DNA of 64,000 nt from Planctomycetota bacterium (GTDB lineage Bacteria; Planctomycetota; UBA8108; UBA1146), in NCBI GenBank assembly GCA_014240375.1, contig JAAZXB010000003.1, positions 1 through 64,000 of the forward strand, written 5' to 3'. The notes below the pieces were generated by a model. The model made no database searches, had not been told where the DNA came from, and saw nothing but the letters and a program-made list of their open reading frames with translations. A program made the position numbers and the translations under genes. Shown here one piece after another: positions 18,016 through 27,485 of the stretch (position 1 is its first letter; every line of letters begins with the position of its first letter).

Positions 18016-19091
18016 TCGGTCAACGAAGCCACCGTCTCGGCGTCCAGTTTCTCAACCAACGCCACCACCAGATCCACGGCATGACGATAATCATCGATAT
18101 CGATGACACTGGAATGAGTATGGATCGAACGGGCCGGAACGCCGATCACGATCGTCGGCACACCCTGTCCGTGAAGGTGAGTGGTTGAAGCATCGGTCCC
18201 ACCACTTCGTCGCACGGCGATCTGTAATGGTACTCCCTCGGAAGTGGCGACTTCCTGACAGAGTCGAACCAGTCGTCGATTCGATATCGCAGTCGGATCG
18301 AGGAACCGAAGTTGTGGTCCTCCCCCCAGAACTGCCTGGCGAGAGATCATACCCGGCAGATCATCGGCGGGAGTTCCTTCGAGCATGACCCCGACATCAG
18401 GGCGGCTGATGAAACTGGCGGTTCTTGCGCCACGACAACCCACCTCCTCCTGGACCGCAGCCACCGCCACCGGCTGGCACGACAGCGAGGAGATTTTTGC
18501 CAGTCGCTGAAACGATTCGATCAGGACGCCGACCCCAACACGATCGTCAAATGCCTTGCAACAGTAGCGTCCGGCAGATGCCAGTTCATCGAATTGACCC
18601 CGAGGACAGATGGGATCTCCCACCATCACACCCCACTCCTCCACTTCAGCACGATTTCGAGCACCCACATCGATGTACATGTTCTCGAGTTTGACAACCT
18701 TCTCCCGTTCAGCGGCCTTGAGAAAATGGGGCGGCTTGCAGCCGATCGAACCGGGAATCTTGCGCCCACCGGTGGCCAGCAAATCCACTCTTTGTGCCAG
18801 TAACACGTGGCCCCACCAGCCGCCGAGTGGAACGAAGTGAATTCGTCCCTCGTCGTCGATCGACTGGACGGCAAATCCCACCTCGTCCATGTGAGCATCG
18901 AGAATCACTCGAGGACCGGCTCCTGTTCCCTCGACGATGACGCTGCCGTGTGCGTCATGCTGCAACCGACCCAACCCTGCCAGTTCCCGATGGACGATGG
19001 CTCGCACCTCGTCCTCGGCTCCTGGTGGAGCAGTGGCCAGACTCAATTCACGCAATAGATCGACGGACTGGTCGCAACTTCGGTCACTCAT
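18003..19091 (-). CDS. M42 family metallopeptidase (aminopeptidase-like)
   Basis: The protein has 362 residues, the usual M42 length, with GGAGG 7 nt before the ATG. M42 enzymes are dinuclear-metal aminopeptidases forming large tetrahedral cytoplasmic particles; some were first described as endoglucanases. Metal and catalytic residues are seen in DAHMDEVGF, KAFDDRVGVG, QEEVGCRGA, LEGTPADD and RSIHTHSSV. A glycine-rich segment around GGTDAS is also typical. Its 3' end overlaps the convergent kinase gene by 13 bases. sfsA lies upstream on the same strand, with a 77-base gap between them. Confidence 0.92.
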   Translation of the reverse strand: MSDRSCDQSVDLLRELSLATAPPGAEDEVRAIVHRELAGLGRLQHDAHGSVIVEGTGAGPRVILDAHMDEVGFAVQSIDDEGRIHFVPLGGWWGHVLLAQRVDLLATGGRKIPGSIGCKPPHFLKAAEREKVVKLENMYIDVGARNRAEVEEWGVMVGDPICPRGQFDELASAGRYCCKAFDDRVGVGVLIESFQRLAKISSLSCQPVAVAAVQEEVGCRGARTASFISRPDVGVMLEGTPADDLPGMISRQAVLGGGPQLRFLDPTAISNRRLVRLCQEVATSEGVPLQIAVRRSGGTDASTTHLHGQGVPTIVIGVPARSIHTHSSVIDIDDYRHAVDLVVALVEKLDAETVASLTDYSS

Positions 19092-19168
19092 CTGTGCCTC
19101 CAGATCGGGAAGAGGGAAGAGAGTAAGCCAGGATGGCCCGCCCTGCCAAGCGACTTGTCCGGGATCAC

Positions 19169-19894
19169 TCAGGGAAGATCGACCGGAACTTCATCGCCGA
19201 GAGTGATCTGTCCCTGATCGATCCGTACCCTGTGGGAAATCACCTCGACCCCGGCAGACACCGCCTGCTGCAGTGCCTGACAGTAGGCTGGATCGATCTC
19301 GTGGGCAAATCCGACCCGCTTCGCATCGGTCCGCCCCAGCAGCAGAAAGAGCACCGCTCTGCGGCCAGAGGAGGCCAGACCTGCCAGTACTTCCAGGTGT
19401 TTTTTTCCCCGTGCGGTGACCGAATCGGGAAAATCGGCGCGGTCATCAAAGTGTGCAGATTTCATGGTGACATTTTTGACCTCGATGAAGGTATCACCGG
19501 TTCGCTCATCCGGATCCTCGATCTCTCCCAGTACCATGTCGAGCCGTGTCCCCTGACCGATCGCAACTTCACGGCGCAAGAATGAAAACTTTCCCAGTCG
19601 CGGCACCTGATCCAGCAAGATGCCATCGGCCACGATTGCATTGGGTAACGACGTATCGACCAGTGCCTGATCCCCCTCTCCGACCTCCAGAAGAGTCAGG
19701 GTCCACTGGAGCTTACGCTTGGGGTTGTCGACAAACTTCAACCATGCCCGCGGCTGACCATCGATGAGGGTCTTCATGCTTCCCGGATTGGCACAATGGG
19801 CCACCACCTCGCCACCGTCGGCAAGGTGGCAATCGGCCAGGAAACGCTTGTAGCGTCGAACCAATCGCCCCTCGATCAACTCCAGTTGCACCAT
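19169..19894 (-). CDS. sfsA: SfsA family protein (sugar fermentation stimulation protein homologue)
   Basis: The protein has 241 residues from ATG 19894, with GAGGA 6 nt upstream; the preceding in-frame TTG is less likely. SfsA in E. coli was described as a DNA-binding protein affecting maltose genes, but its real activity is unclear and the family resembles nucleases. The family pattern is visible: RRYKRFLADCHLADG near the N-terminus, HCANPGSMKTLIDG, the TRLDMVL segment, and FIEVKNVTM with D/E-x-K residues. The EVK signature with an upstream D is consistent with a PD-(D/E)xK-like core. The neighbours give no clue to its role. Confidence 0.92.
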   Translation of the reverse strand: MVQLELIEGRLVRRYKRFLADCHLADGGEVVAHCANPGSMKTLIDGQPRAWLKFVDNPKRKLQWTLTLLEVGEGDQALVDTSLPNAIVADGILLDQVPRLGKFSFLRREVAIGQGTRLDMVLGEIEDPDERTGDTFIEVKNVTMKSAHFDDRADFPDSVTARGKKHLEVLAGLASSGRRAVLFLLLGRTDAKRVGFAHEIDPAYCQALQQAVSAGVEVISHRVRIDQGQITLGDEVPVDLP

Positions 19895-20113
19895 CAAAAT
19901 CCTCGAGCCAGCCAGATGGGATCGACGAATTTGGTCATGAAATGCTCACCTGGTGCCATTCCTGGCATCTTGGGCCTCCTATTCCCCCGAGCCATGGTGC
20001 GATTCGGTTGCTCCGGAGCACCGATTTCGGAGAATCGCTACTGTAAAGATCGGGCGGCAGGTTTGCCACCATGGCACTCCTCGATCCCGATCGCCAGAGC
20101 GAGGGAGTCGACC

Positions 20114-20323
20114 ATGAGCCAGGGCGCAGAGCACAGTTCCGGCGCCGATTCAGTCGAGGTGGATCCACAGCTGCTGGCGTTGCTTCGCTGCCCTTGCCCG
20201 CAGCACCAGCCGCTGCAACAGCGCCCTGATGGCCTCGCTTGCAGTGGCTGTGAGCGAGTTTTTCCGGTGGTAGACGGCATCCCGGTGATCCTTCCCGAGT
20301 CGGAAGATCCATCTGCCGATTGA
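20114..20323 (+). CDS. Trm112/YcaR-like small zinc-binding protein
   Basis: This 69-residue protein starts at ATG 20114 with GAGGGAG 6 nt upstream. It has the Trm112p-like pattern LLALLRCPCPQHQPL, a second cysteine pair CSGC and the typical VFPVVDGIPVILPES ending. Bacterial members are short zinc-binding proteins of unclear function; the eukaryotic relative activates methyltransferases. A longer in-frame ORF from 19796 has no such site and crosses the sfsA leader, so it is rejected. It lies 27 bases before aceE on the same strand and is probably cotranscribed with it. Confidence 0.8.
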   Translation: MSQGAEHSSGADSVEVDPQLLALLRCPCPQHQPLQQRPDGLACSGCERVFPVVDGIPVILPESEDPSAD

Positions 20324-20350
20324 TGTCGATGGAGAGGACCCAAGATTCGG

Positions 20351-23014
20351 ATGGAACATCTTCCGACAGATCCAGACCCTGAAGAGACCTCGGAATGGCT
20401 CGAATCGATCGATTCGGTCAGTGAGGCGGCTGGAACCGAGCGTGCCGGTGGGCTGCTCGATGATGTGATCTGGCATGCCCAGGCGCATCATTTGCCGCTG
20501 GGTTCCCACGCGATCACTCCCTACCAGAACACGATACCGGTCGAAGCAGAACAGCCCTACCCCGGCGATGAGGAGATGGACCATCGCATCGAGAGCATCG
20601 TGCGCTGGAACGCCATGGCGATGGTGGTCCGGGCCAACACCCAGCACGATGGACTGGGCGGCCACATGTCGACCTTTTCCTCCGCCGCCACCCTCTACGA
20701 GGTGGGCCAACAGCACTTCTTCCGTGGAATCGATGCTGCCGGAGGAGGGGACCAGATCTTCTTCCAGGGCCACGCCAGCCCGGGAATGTATGCTCGTGCC
20801 TATCTCGAAGGGCAGTTGCAAGCCACCCAACTCGACCGCTTTCGGCAAGAGGTGAACGGGGGAGGACTCTCCAGTTACCCCCACCCTCGCCTGATGCCGG
20901 AGTTCTGGCAGTTTCCCACCGTTTCGATGGGACTGGGTCCGATCAATGCCATCTATCAGGCTCGATTCAATCGCTACCTCACCGCGCGTTCGATCAAAGA
21001 CACCAGCGAGCAGCGAGTCTGGGGATTCATCGGAGACGGTGAATGTGATGAGCCCGAGACTCTCGGAGCCCTGCGGATCGCATCGCGCGAGCGACTCGAC
21101 AATCTCACCTTTGTGATCAACTGCAATCTGCAGCGACTCGATGGACCCGTCAGCGGGAACTCGAAGGTGATCCAGGATCTTGAAGGTGTGTTCCATGGAG
21201 CCGGTTGGCGCGTGATCAAGGTGGTCTGGGATCGACTCTGGGATCCACTACTGGCACAGGACACTTCAGGTAGGTTACTGAAGAAGATCGGATCGATCGT
21301 CGATGGAGTCTGGCAAAGAGCGGTCGCAGAAGATGGCTCCTGGCTACGCCAGCAATTGAGCGACGGCGATGCTGAAATCAGCACACTGCTCGAGTCGTGG
21401 AGCGATTCACAACTTCAACAGTTGGGTCGCGGAGGACATGACCGTCGTAAGGTCGCGGCAGCCTTCGATCTGGCATGTCGTCCCGATGGGCGTCCCACGG
21501 TGATCTTGACCAAGACCATCAAGGGACACCACCTGGGCCCACAGGCAGCGGCACGCAACATCAGCCACCAGCTCAAGAAGCTCAAAGGAGATGAGGTTCG
21601 AGCGGTTCGTGACCTGCTCGAGATCCCCGTACCGGATGCAGAGGTGGAATCTGCTCCCTACTACCATCCCGGAGCAGATTCAGCAGAAGTGCGATACATG
21701 CAGGAGCAAAGAGCAGCACTGGGAGGACCGATCCCACGACGTCGTTCACAAGCAGCGGTACCTTCACTCCCCTCCTCGATGGTATTTGAAAAACTCCATG
21801 GAGGCACCGAGGGATCGATGCAAGCCTCGACCACCATGGCCTTCGCTCGGCTCTTTCGAGACCTTCTCAAGGTCGAGGGGATCGGCAGTAGAATCGTGCC
21901 GGTGCTGGCAGATGAGGCGCGAACTTTTGGTATGGAAGCGCTATTCAAGCAGGTCGGGATCTACGCTCCCGGTGGACAGAAGTACCAACCGGTCGATCAC
22001 GCACTACTCTTCTCCTACACCGAGAAAGCGGATGGCCAGATCTTGCAGGAGGGTCTCACCGAGTGTGGCTCACTCGCCACCACCATCGCTGCTGCGACCA
22101 GTTACTCGACCCATGGTGAGGTCACATTACCCTTCTACATCTTCTACTCGATGTTCGGGTTCCAGCGAGTTGGAGATCAGATCTGGGCGCTGGGAGATGG
22201 GCGAGGACGTGGCTTCCTGCTCGGCGCCACCGCCGGAAGGACCACCCTCAACGGCGAAGGTCTCCAGCATCAGGATGGACACAGCCCGCTGTTTGCCTGC
22301 GCCTATCCCTCCTGTGTCACCTACGACCCATCCTTCGCCTATGAGCTGGCGGTGGTGATCGAAGAGGGGATGCGCAGGATGGTGGCAGAAGAGGAGGATG
22401 TGTTCTTCTACATCACCCTCTACAACGAAAATCTCGACATGCCAGCGATGCCAGCGGGCTGCAAACAGGGCATTCTCGATGGCCTCTATCTCCTCGATGA
22501 GGCTCCCGCCGGCGAGGAGCCGGTGGTGCGACTGCTCGGTAGCGGGCCGATGTTGCCGCTGGCGCGTGCTGCGGCCACTTCCCTGTTCGAACACCATCAA
22601 GTTCGTGCCGAGGTGTGGTCCGCCACCTCCTATCCGGAGTTGCGCAAGCAGGCACTCGAAGTCGATCGCTGGAACCTGCTGCACCCGAGTGAAGAAGCGA
22701 GAGTTCCTCGGGTCACCGAACTGCTCGGCACCTCCGATGACCCGGTCATCGCGGTGACCGACTACATGAGGGAACTGCCCGACCTGGTGCGTCCCTGGGT
22801 CCAGGCTCCCTGGCACAGCCTTGGAACCGATGGATTCGGCAGATCAGACACCCGCGAACAGTTACGACGATTCTTCGAGATCGACCAGGCGGCGATCGAA
22901 GTGGCGGCGCTCTCGACGCTGGTTCGCAGCGGCGCGATCGAAGCGAAGCAACTCGAAGCGGCACTTCAAAGACTCGACATCGATCGGGAATCCACCGCTC
23001 CCTGGACCCGCTAG
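20351..23014 (+). CDS. aceE: Pyruvate dehydrogenase E1 component, homodimeric type
   Basis: AceE decarboxylates pyruvate with thiamine diphosphate and passes the acetyl group to the lipoyl E2. The protein has 887 residues, the length of the homodimeric E1 of gammaproteobacteria and actinobacteria. Motifs seen are GDGECDEPETLGALRIASRE with NCNLQRLDGPV (thiamine diphosphate and magnesium), the N-terminal GGHMSTFSSAATLYEVGQQH region, and the later PLFACAYPSCVTYDPSFAYE. No E2 or E3 gene is near, so the rest of the complex must be elsewhere. A GGAGAGG lies about 13 nt upstream of the ATG, rather distant. Confidence 0.95.
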   Translation: MEHLPTDPDPEETSEWLESIDSVSEAAGTERAGGLLDDVIWHAQAHHLPLGSHAITPYQNTIPVEAEQPYPGDEEMDHRIESIVRWNAMAMVVRANTQHDGLGGHMSTFSSAATLYEVGQQHFFRGIDAAGGGDQIFFQGHASPGMYARAYLEGQLQATQLDRFRQEVNGGGLSSYPHPRLMPEFWQFPTVSMGLGPINAIYQARFNRYLTARSIKDTSEQRVWGFIGDGECDEPETLGALRIASRERLDNLTFVINCNLQRLDGPVSGNSKVIQDLEGVFHGAGWRVIKVVWDRLWDPLLAQDTSGRLLKKIGSIVDGVWQRAVAEDGSWLRQQLSDGDAEISTLLESWSDSQLQQLGRGGHDRRKVAAAFDLACRPDGRPTVILTKTIKGHHLGPQAAARNISHQLKKLKGDEVRAVRDLLEIPVPDAEVESAPYYHPGADSAEVRYMQEQRAALGGPIPRRRSQAAVPSLPSSMVFEKLHGGTEGSMQASTTMAFARLFRDLLKVEGIGSRIVPVLADEARTFGMEALFKQVGIYAPGGQKYQPVDHALLFSYTEKADGQILQEGLTECGSLATTIAAATSYSTHGEVTLPFYIFYSMFGFQRVGDQIWALGDGRGRGFLLGATAGRTTLNGEGLQHQDGHSPLFACAYPSCVTYDPSFAYELAVVIEEGMRRMVAEEEDVFFYITLYNENLDMPAMPAGCKQGILDGLYLLDEAPAGEEPVVRLLGSGPMLPLARAAATSLFEHHQVRAEVWSATSYPELRKQALEVDRWNLLHPSEEARVPRVTELLGTSDDPVIAVTDYMRELPDLVRPWVQAPWHSLGTDGFGRSDTREQLRRFFEIDQAAIEVAALSTLVRSGAIEAKQLEAALQRLDIDRESTAPWTR

Positions 23015-23098
23015 ATCGCTAGCCCCGCCAGTTCGAACATCGATTCACCCGGCCCCGACACCAGCGGAGATCGGGTTCGAGGTCGAGATCCAAAAACA

Positions 23099-23131
23099 GG
23101 GTCCGAACGCCAGTTTCTGGCGAACGGACCC
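23099..23131 (-). terminator. Rho-independent terminator of ahcY
   Basis: A near-perfect hairpin: GGGTCCG pairs with CGGACCC, then an AA/AA mismatch, then CGCCAG pairs with CTGGCG, with a TTT loop. On the - strand it is followed directly by TGTTTTTGG. It starts 37 bases past the ahcY stop, so it is placed and oriented to end that transcript. The run after it on the + strand is not T-rich, so it is probably one-directional. Confidence 0.85.
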
Positions 23132-23167
23132 CGGGATCAGCGCTTCAACTCGAGACGAAGAAACCGA

Positions 23168-24640
23168 TCAGTATCGGTAGTGGTTCGCCTTGTAAGGGCC
23201 TTCCTTCGGAATTCCAAGGTAGTTCGACTGCACATCCGACAACTCGGTCAATCGCACACCCAGTTTATCCAGGTGAAGACGCGCCACCTTTTCATCGAGG
23301 GTCTTCGGCAACACGTACACGCGGTTCTGGTACTTCTCCCCGAACAGGAACAACTCGATCTGTGCCATCACCTGATTGGTGAAGGAGGCACTCATGACGA
23401 AGGACGGATGGCCCGTCGCACAACCGAGATTCATCAAGCGACCTTCCGCCAGCACGATGATCGAGTGACCATCGGGAAAGTTCCACAGATCGACCTGATT
23501 CTGGTGCTCCTCCGGGTTCTTCAGATTTTCACAGACGACTCCGTCAACTGCGGCCAAACCTGCCATGTCGATCTCGTTATCGAAGTGACCGATATTCGAG
23601 ACGATGGCGTTATTCTTCATTCGCTTCATATGATCGACACAGATGATGTCTCGATTCCCGGTGGTGGTGACAAAGATATCGCCATCCTCCACCACGTCAT
23701 CGAGGTGAACCACCTGGTAACCATCCATCGCGGCTTGTAGAGCACAGATCGGATCGATCTCGGTGATCACGACCCGAGCTCCCTGTCCCTTGAGCGCCTG
23801 GGCACATCCCTTCCCGACGTCGCCAAAGCCGAGCACTACACAGGTCTTTCCACTGAGCATCACGTCAGTGGCGCGGCACAGGCCGTCGACCAGTGAATGG
23901 CGACAACCATAGAGGTTGTCGAACTTGCTCTTGGTCACGGAATCATTGACGTTCATCGCAGGGAACAACAGAGTCCCCGCCTCTTCCAGCTGGTAAAGAC
24001 GGTGAACCCCGGTAGTGGTCTCCTCGGTCACTCCCTGGATGCTCTCGGCGATGGTTGTCCATTTTCCCGGTGCTTCGATGAGACTGTCCTTCATCATCTC
24101 GAGGACATACTTCCATTCTTCAGGATCGCTCTCGTCCAGCTCGGGAACTCGACCGGCCTGTTCGAACTCACGTCCCTTGAGCACCAGCATCGTCGCATCA
24201 CCACCATCATCGAGAATCATGTTCGGCGGACCATCGGGCCAGGTCATCGCCGACACCGTGCACTCCCAGTACTCCTGAAGAGACTCTCCCATCCAGGCAA
24301 ACACCGGAACTCCCCTGGGCTCCTCGATGGTGCCCTCTGGACCGACCACCGCCGCTGCTGCGGCATGATCCTGTGTCGAGAAGATGTTGCACGAAGCCCA
24401 GCGAACTTCGGCACCGAGATCTACCAGAGTCTCGATGAGTACGGCAGTCTGGATGGTCATGTGGAGAGAACCCGAGATGCGTGCACCGGCAAGGGGCCGC
24501 TTCCCCTTGTACTCCTGACGAAGACTCATCAGACCGGGCATCTCCTCCTCGGCGAGACGGATCTCTTGACGACCAAATTTGGCAAGTCCTAGATCCTTGA
24601 CGCGATAATCGATCCCCTGACGGGTCTCCTGGGTCGGCAT
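23168..24640 (-). CDS. ahcY: Adenosylhomocysteinase
   Basis: AhcY splits S-adenosylhomocysteine into adenosine and homocysteine, clearing the product of methylation reactions. From ATG 24640 the protein has 490 residues, with AGGAAAGGGG about 6 nt upstream. The NAD-binding segment is [20 protein letters not shown], the N-terminal region has [16 protein letters not shown], and the protein ends in YKANHYRY, the conserved C-terminal tail whose lysine and tyrosine reach into the neighbouring subunit. A terminator follows. The 225-base leader carries three 11-bp repeats; I could not fit it to the SAH riboswitch. Confidence 0.97.
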   Translation of the reverse strand: MPTQETRQGIDYRVKDLGLAKFGRQEIRLAEEEMPGLMSLRQEYKGKRPLAGARISGSLHMTIQTAVLIETLVDLGAEVRWASCNIFSTQDHAAAAAVVGPEGTIEEPRGVPVFAWMGESLQEYWECTVSAMTWPDGPPNMILDDGGDATMLVLKGREFEQAGRVPELDESDPEEWKYVLEMMKDSLIEAPGKWTTIAESIQGVTEETTTGVHRLYQLEEAGTLLFPAMNVNDSVTKSKFDNLYGCRHSLVDGLCRATDVMLSGKTCVVLGFGDVGKGCAQALKGQGARVVITEIDPICALQAAMDGYQVVHLDDVVEDGDIFVTTTGNRDIICVDHMKRMKNNAIVSNIGHFDNEIDMAGLAAVDGVVCENLKNPEEHQNQVDLWNFPDGHSIIVLAEGRLMNLGCATGHPSFVMSASFTNQVMAQIELFLFGEKYQNRVYVLPKTLDEKVARLHLDKLGVRLTELSDVQSNYLGIPKEGPYKANHYRY

Positions 24641-24816
24641 GCTGGCCCCTTTCCTGATGTTCGGTGTCATCGCATGTCCCCGAGTGCGCTACAGGCAGCG
24701 GGAACCGATCGATCCACAAGTGGATCACGACGGAGTCGTAATCGAGTCACCAAGCAGATCATGTTCGGATGGTAACTGGAGAAAAAGCCATCATCGAGTC
24801 ACTCTGGAAACATCAA

Positions 24817-24849
24817 AGCGACTTCTCAGCGACTTCTCAGCGACTTCCG
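24817..24849. repeat. Three tandem copies of an 11-bp unit
   Basis: Two perfect copies of AGCGACTTCTC (24817-24827 and 24828-24838) are followed by AGCGACTTCCG (24839-24849), and a further partial AGCGA. The array lies between the stop of the secreted toroid gene and the start of ahcY, within the probable ahcY leader. No function is apparent. Confidence 0.85.
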
Positions 24850-24865
24850 AGCGATACCGATCGGA

Positions 24866-27313
24866 TTACAGCCGCGTTTCAACCCAACTGCGGATCTTTT
24901 CGATCTGGACTTGTTGGGATCCTACCGACTCCTCGGGGTCGAAATCGGGTGGAGAATCGGAGAAGAGGGAGCGAATCCCCTGGTAACCGAGCATTCTCAG
25001 ATCGTAGTTCTTCGATTCCAGGTCCTGGACCATCAGACGCGCTGCCTTCTGCAACCCCAGTTGGAGTGCGGCGCGAATTGCGGTTTCCCGCAGGACCGGA
25101 TCTCCAGCCGCAGCTTCGGCGATTCCGATCAGTTCATCCCCCGCCTCGGGCAATTGATCCTCGCCAATTTCCCGGGCCCTGCGCCAGGTCTGATACCAAC
25201 CCGCCATCTCCTCGGGATCAGCGAAACCACTGGGGCGGATCGACTCCTCGCAGCGATCGAGAATTTTGCGCACCCCTCGGCTGTTGACCTTTTCTCGGAC
25301 CAGAGCCAGATAGGGAACCATGGTGGGACGCCTCCAACTAGGAAGCGATTGCGCCATCTCCTCCAGCATCCGCAGCATCTGTGGATGTGGCCGAAGCCGC
25401 AATGTTCGAACCAGACTGGGGAGATGGACCGAGGTTCCGAGGCGCGGGATCAAGACCCATTCGTCGGCGGATGCTGGGTCCGACCGGACACCTCCGGTGT
25501 AGATCACCACATCTCGAGGACCACGGGTCAGCAACGCACTGGCACGTTTCAGAATCAGCAGAGCGAATGAGGTATTGAGTCGATCGGACTCGCCGTGATA
25601 TGACGCCTGACCGTCACTCCAATTGCCCTCATTCTGCTGGCTATCCAGCAGATAATCACTCATCTCCAGATACCAGTCATGCTCACCAAAAGTATGAACT
25701 TCTCCGAGATCTCCGACCTTCTCGAGGCTGTACATGCCGTAAAAATTATCGTGCGGGTTCCAGTCCGCCTCGATCCAGGCGACCGAGTCACGAAGCGAAT
25801 CTCGGACCTTTTGCCGCAGTTCAGCAGTGAGAGCATCCTTACCGTAGCGATGAACGACCAGCATCGACGAGGCCCCAGCACATGTCATGTTCCACGATGC
25901 CGATTTCGGGGCCCGGTCTGCGTAATGGAAGCCCCTTTTCCAGGCCGTTTGCATCTCTGGCGCACTGAGAGGCCGCGGTTCTAAATCCGCAACAGCCGTG
26001 CCACCCCTAGCCTCTTCTTCTCCAGTTTCACGCTCCGGTTCAAGTATGATAATTGGTGAAACTTCATCTCCTGTGGGCATCTGGACCGAGAGACAGTAGT
26101 TGGTCATCCCCAGCCAGCACTCATCTGAAATCTCGATACCTCGCCTGGCAAAGACCCCGACCGCCAGTGAAGCAAACTGAGTCACGGAGGTGTCGGCATC
26201 GGTGGCGCTGTGTAGGTAGCGCCAGCCTCCTGTTTGATTCTGTGCACCCAGGATGATCTCGGCTGCAATATCCAGATCTTTGCGATGCTTGCGGGCCAGT
26301 TTCAACAACTGGATGTCATTCAGTTGCGGCTGCAGGAGCAGTGCATCTTGTTCCGCCTGTGAGATCGCTGCATCGAGGGCAAAGGTCCAGCAGGAAACAT
26401 CATAGATGCGACGCTGAGTGGGCATCGCCTTGCTACATGCATCCAGGTGGGAACGGATCACCGGATGGCTGGCATCGATCCCGGCGACGATGAGGGCATA
26501 AGCCTCGAGTGCTCTGGCACCTGGGACCGCTTCCGGGCGTGAGGGACTGACACCAGCGGGATCGATCAGCGCCTGGTCGAGGATGAAATCGATTCCCCCC
26601 TCGAGACTACGAGTGATCCGTTCATCTCTGTTGAGAGCTTTGTTGGCTTCCCTGTTGACCCGTTGCTTGCGACCACTGGCACGTAAGTTGCCGGACGCAC
26701 GGAAGGATTCGACCGTGGTAGGACCATCTCCAGCGATGATGCCAAATTCTCCGAGGGGTCCTGTAATACCTTTTTCCGAGTGGATTCTCTTGCCGTCGAT
26801 GAACAGCAATAACTGGCTTCCCCTGCGCCGGATGCGCACCTGAAACGAATCGCCCTGACTGACATGATCCGCCAGAGGACAGATCTCGACGCGGCGATCC
26901 GCTTTGGGATACCCACGGAAGATCAGTTTTGCTCCGTCGCCACCGAGAATCAAACGCCCTTGTCCAAACTGGACGCCCGCGTAATTGGAACCCACCTTGT
27001 TCAAGGTCATCTTGACCTCGATGTCAAAGTTGCCCGCTTCCAGGGTATGGTCTGCGATCACCATCTTGTTCTTGCCAGAACCGATGTACTTTCCATCCTG
27101 GATCTTCCAGCCGCCATCGATGACCAGCACACCCTGAGGGACACCCTTGCGGATGAATTCCTTGGTACCTCGTGCAGATGACACTTCTGCCGAGGCGGGT
27201 GCCAGAGGAGTGATGGACCCCACTCCCTTCGCTTCTGCGAAGGGAAACGACAAGACCACAGCCACCATCAGGAGGGCGATGGCGCGGGTGACGCGTCCTG
27301 AGACACGACCCAT
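24866..27313 (-). CDS. Secreted LamG/DUF1080-like and alpha/alpha-toroid protein, function unknown
   Basis: The 815-residue protein starts at ATG 27313 with GAGAGAGG 6 nt upstream. It has a signal peptide (IALLMVAVVLSFPFAEA). Residues about 55-200 form a beta-sandwich resembling DUF1080/LamG domains (GVLVIDGGWKIQDGKYIGSG, FIDGKRIHSEKG). Residues about 210-620 contain repeats of the prenyltransferase/squalene-cyclase toroid fold (ILGAQNQTGGWRY, LLDSQQNEGNWSDGQASY). The C-terminal 200 residues, in part arginine-rich and helical, are unassigned. Such toroid proteins are common in planctomycetes and generally uncharacterised. Export to the periplasm or cell surface is likely. It diverges from acsA. 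Confidence 0.78.
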   Translation of the reverse strand: MGRVSGRVTRAIALLMVAVVLSFPFAEAKGVGSITPLAPASAEVSSARGTKEFIRKGVPQGVLVIDGGWKIQDGKYIGSGKNKMVIADHTLEAGNFDIEVKMTLNKVGSNYAGVQFGQGRLILGGDGAKLIFRGYPKADRRVEICPLADHVSQGDSFQVRIRRRGSQLLLFIDGKRIHSEKGITGPLGEFGIIAGDGPTTVESFRASGNLRASGRKQRVNREANKALNRDERITRSLEGGIDFILDQALIDPAGVSPSRPEAVPGARALEAYALIVAGIDASHPVIRSHLDACSKAMPTQRRIYDVSCWTFALDAAISQAEQDALLLQPQLNDIQLLKLARKHRKDLDIAAEIILGAQNQTGGWRYLHSATDADTSVTQFASLAVGVFARRGIEISDECWLGMTNYCLSVQMPTGDEVSPIIILEPERETGEEEARGGTAVADLEPRPLSAPEMQTAWKRGFHYADRAPKSASWNMTCAGASSMLVVHRYGKDALTAELRQKVRDSLRDSVAWIEADWNPHDNFYGMYSLEKVGDLGEVHTFGEHDWYLEMSDYLLDSQQNEGNWSDGQASYHGESDRLNTSFALLILKRASALLTRGPRDVVIYTGGVRSDPASADEWVLIPRLGTSVHLPSLVRTLRLRPHPQMLRMLEEMAQSLPSWRRPTMVPYLALVREKVNSRGVRKILDRCEESIRPSGFADPEEMAGWYQTWRRAREIGEDQLPEAGDELIGIAEAAAGDPVLRETAIRAALQLGLQKAARLMVQDLESKNYDLRMLGYQGIRSLFSDSPPDFDPEESVGSQQVQIEKIRSWVETRL

Positions 27314-27485
27314 CGAAACCTCTCTCTCAATATCAAAGTACAATAATGCACCGCGACCATGGCGCCGGTGTGCAGTGATTCTATCAGGATCTTGTCAGCG
27401 AGTCAGCAACCCCCTCGATCCAGTGCTGGAGGCCCGGTATCCTCAATTTCTGCAGATCAGCACGGTTATTGACGAAGGGGTATAG

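Noticed and set aside
19898-20113. Small gene or RNA in the sfsA / Trm112-like gap
   Set aside because: Read in both directions; no ORF with a ribosome site and conserved pattern, and no clear RNA structure.
20150-21196. 348-codon ORF antisense to aceE
   Set aside because: Overlaps the well-supported aceE and the Trm112-like gene and has no domain pattern.
24641-24865. SAH riboswitch upstream of ahcY
   Set aside because: I looked for the conserved core on the - strand and did not find a convincing match; the repeats present do not resemble it. A covariance search would settle it.
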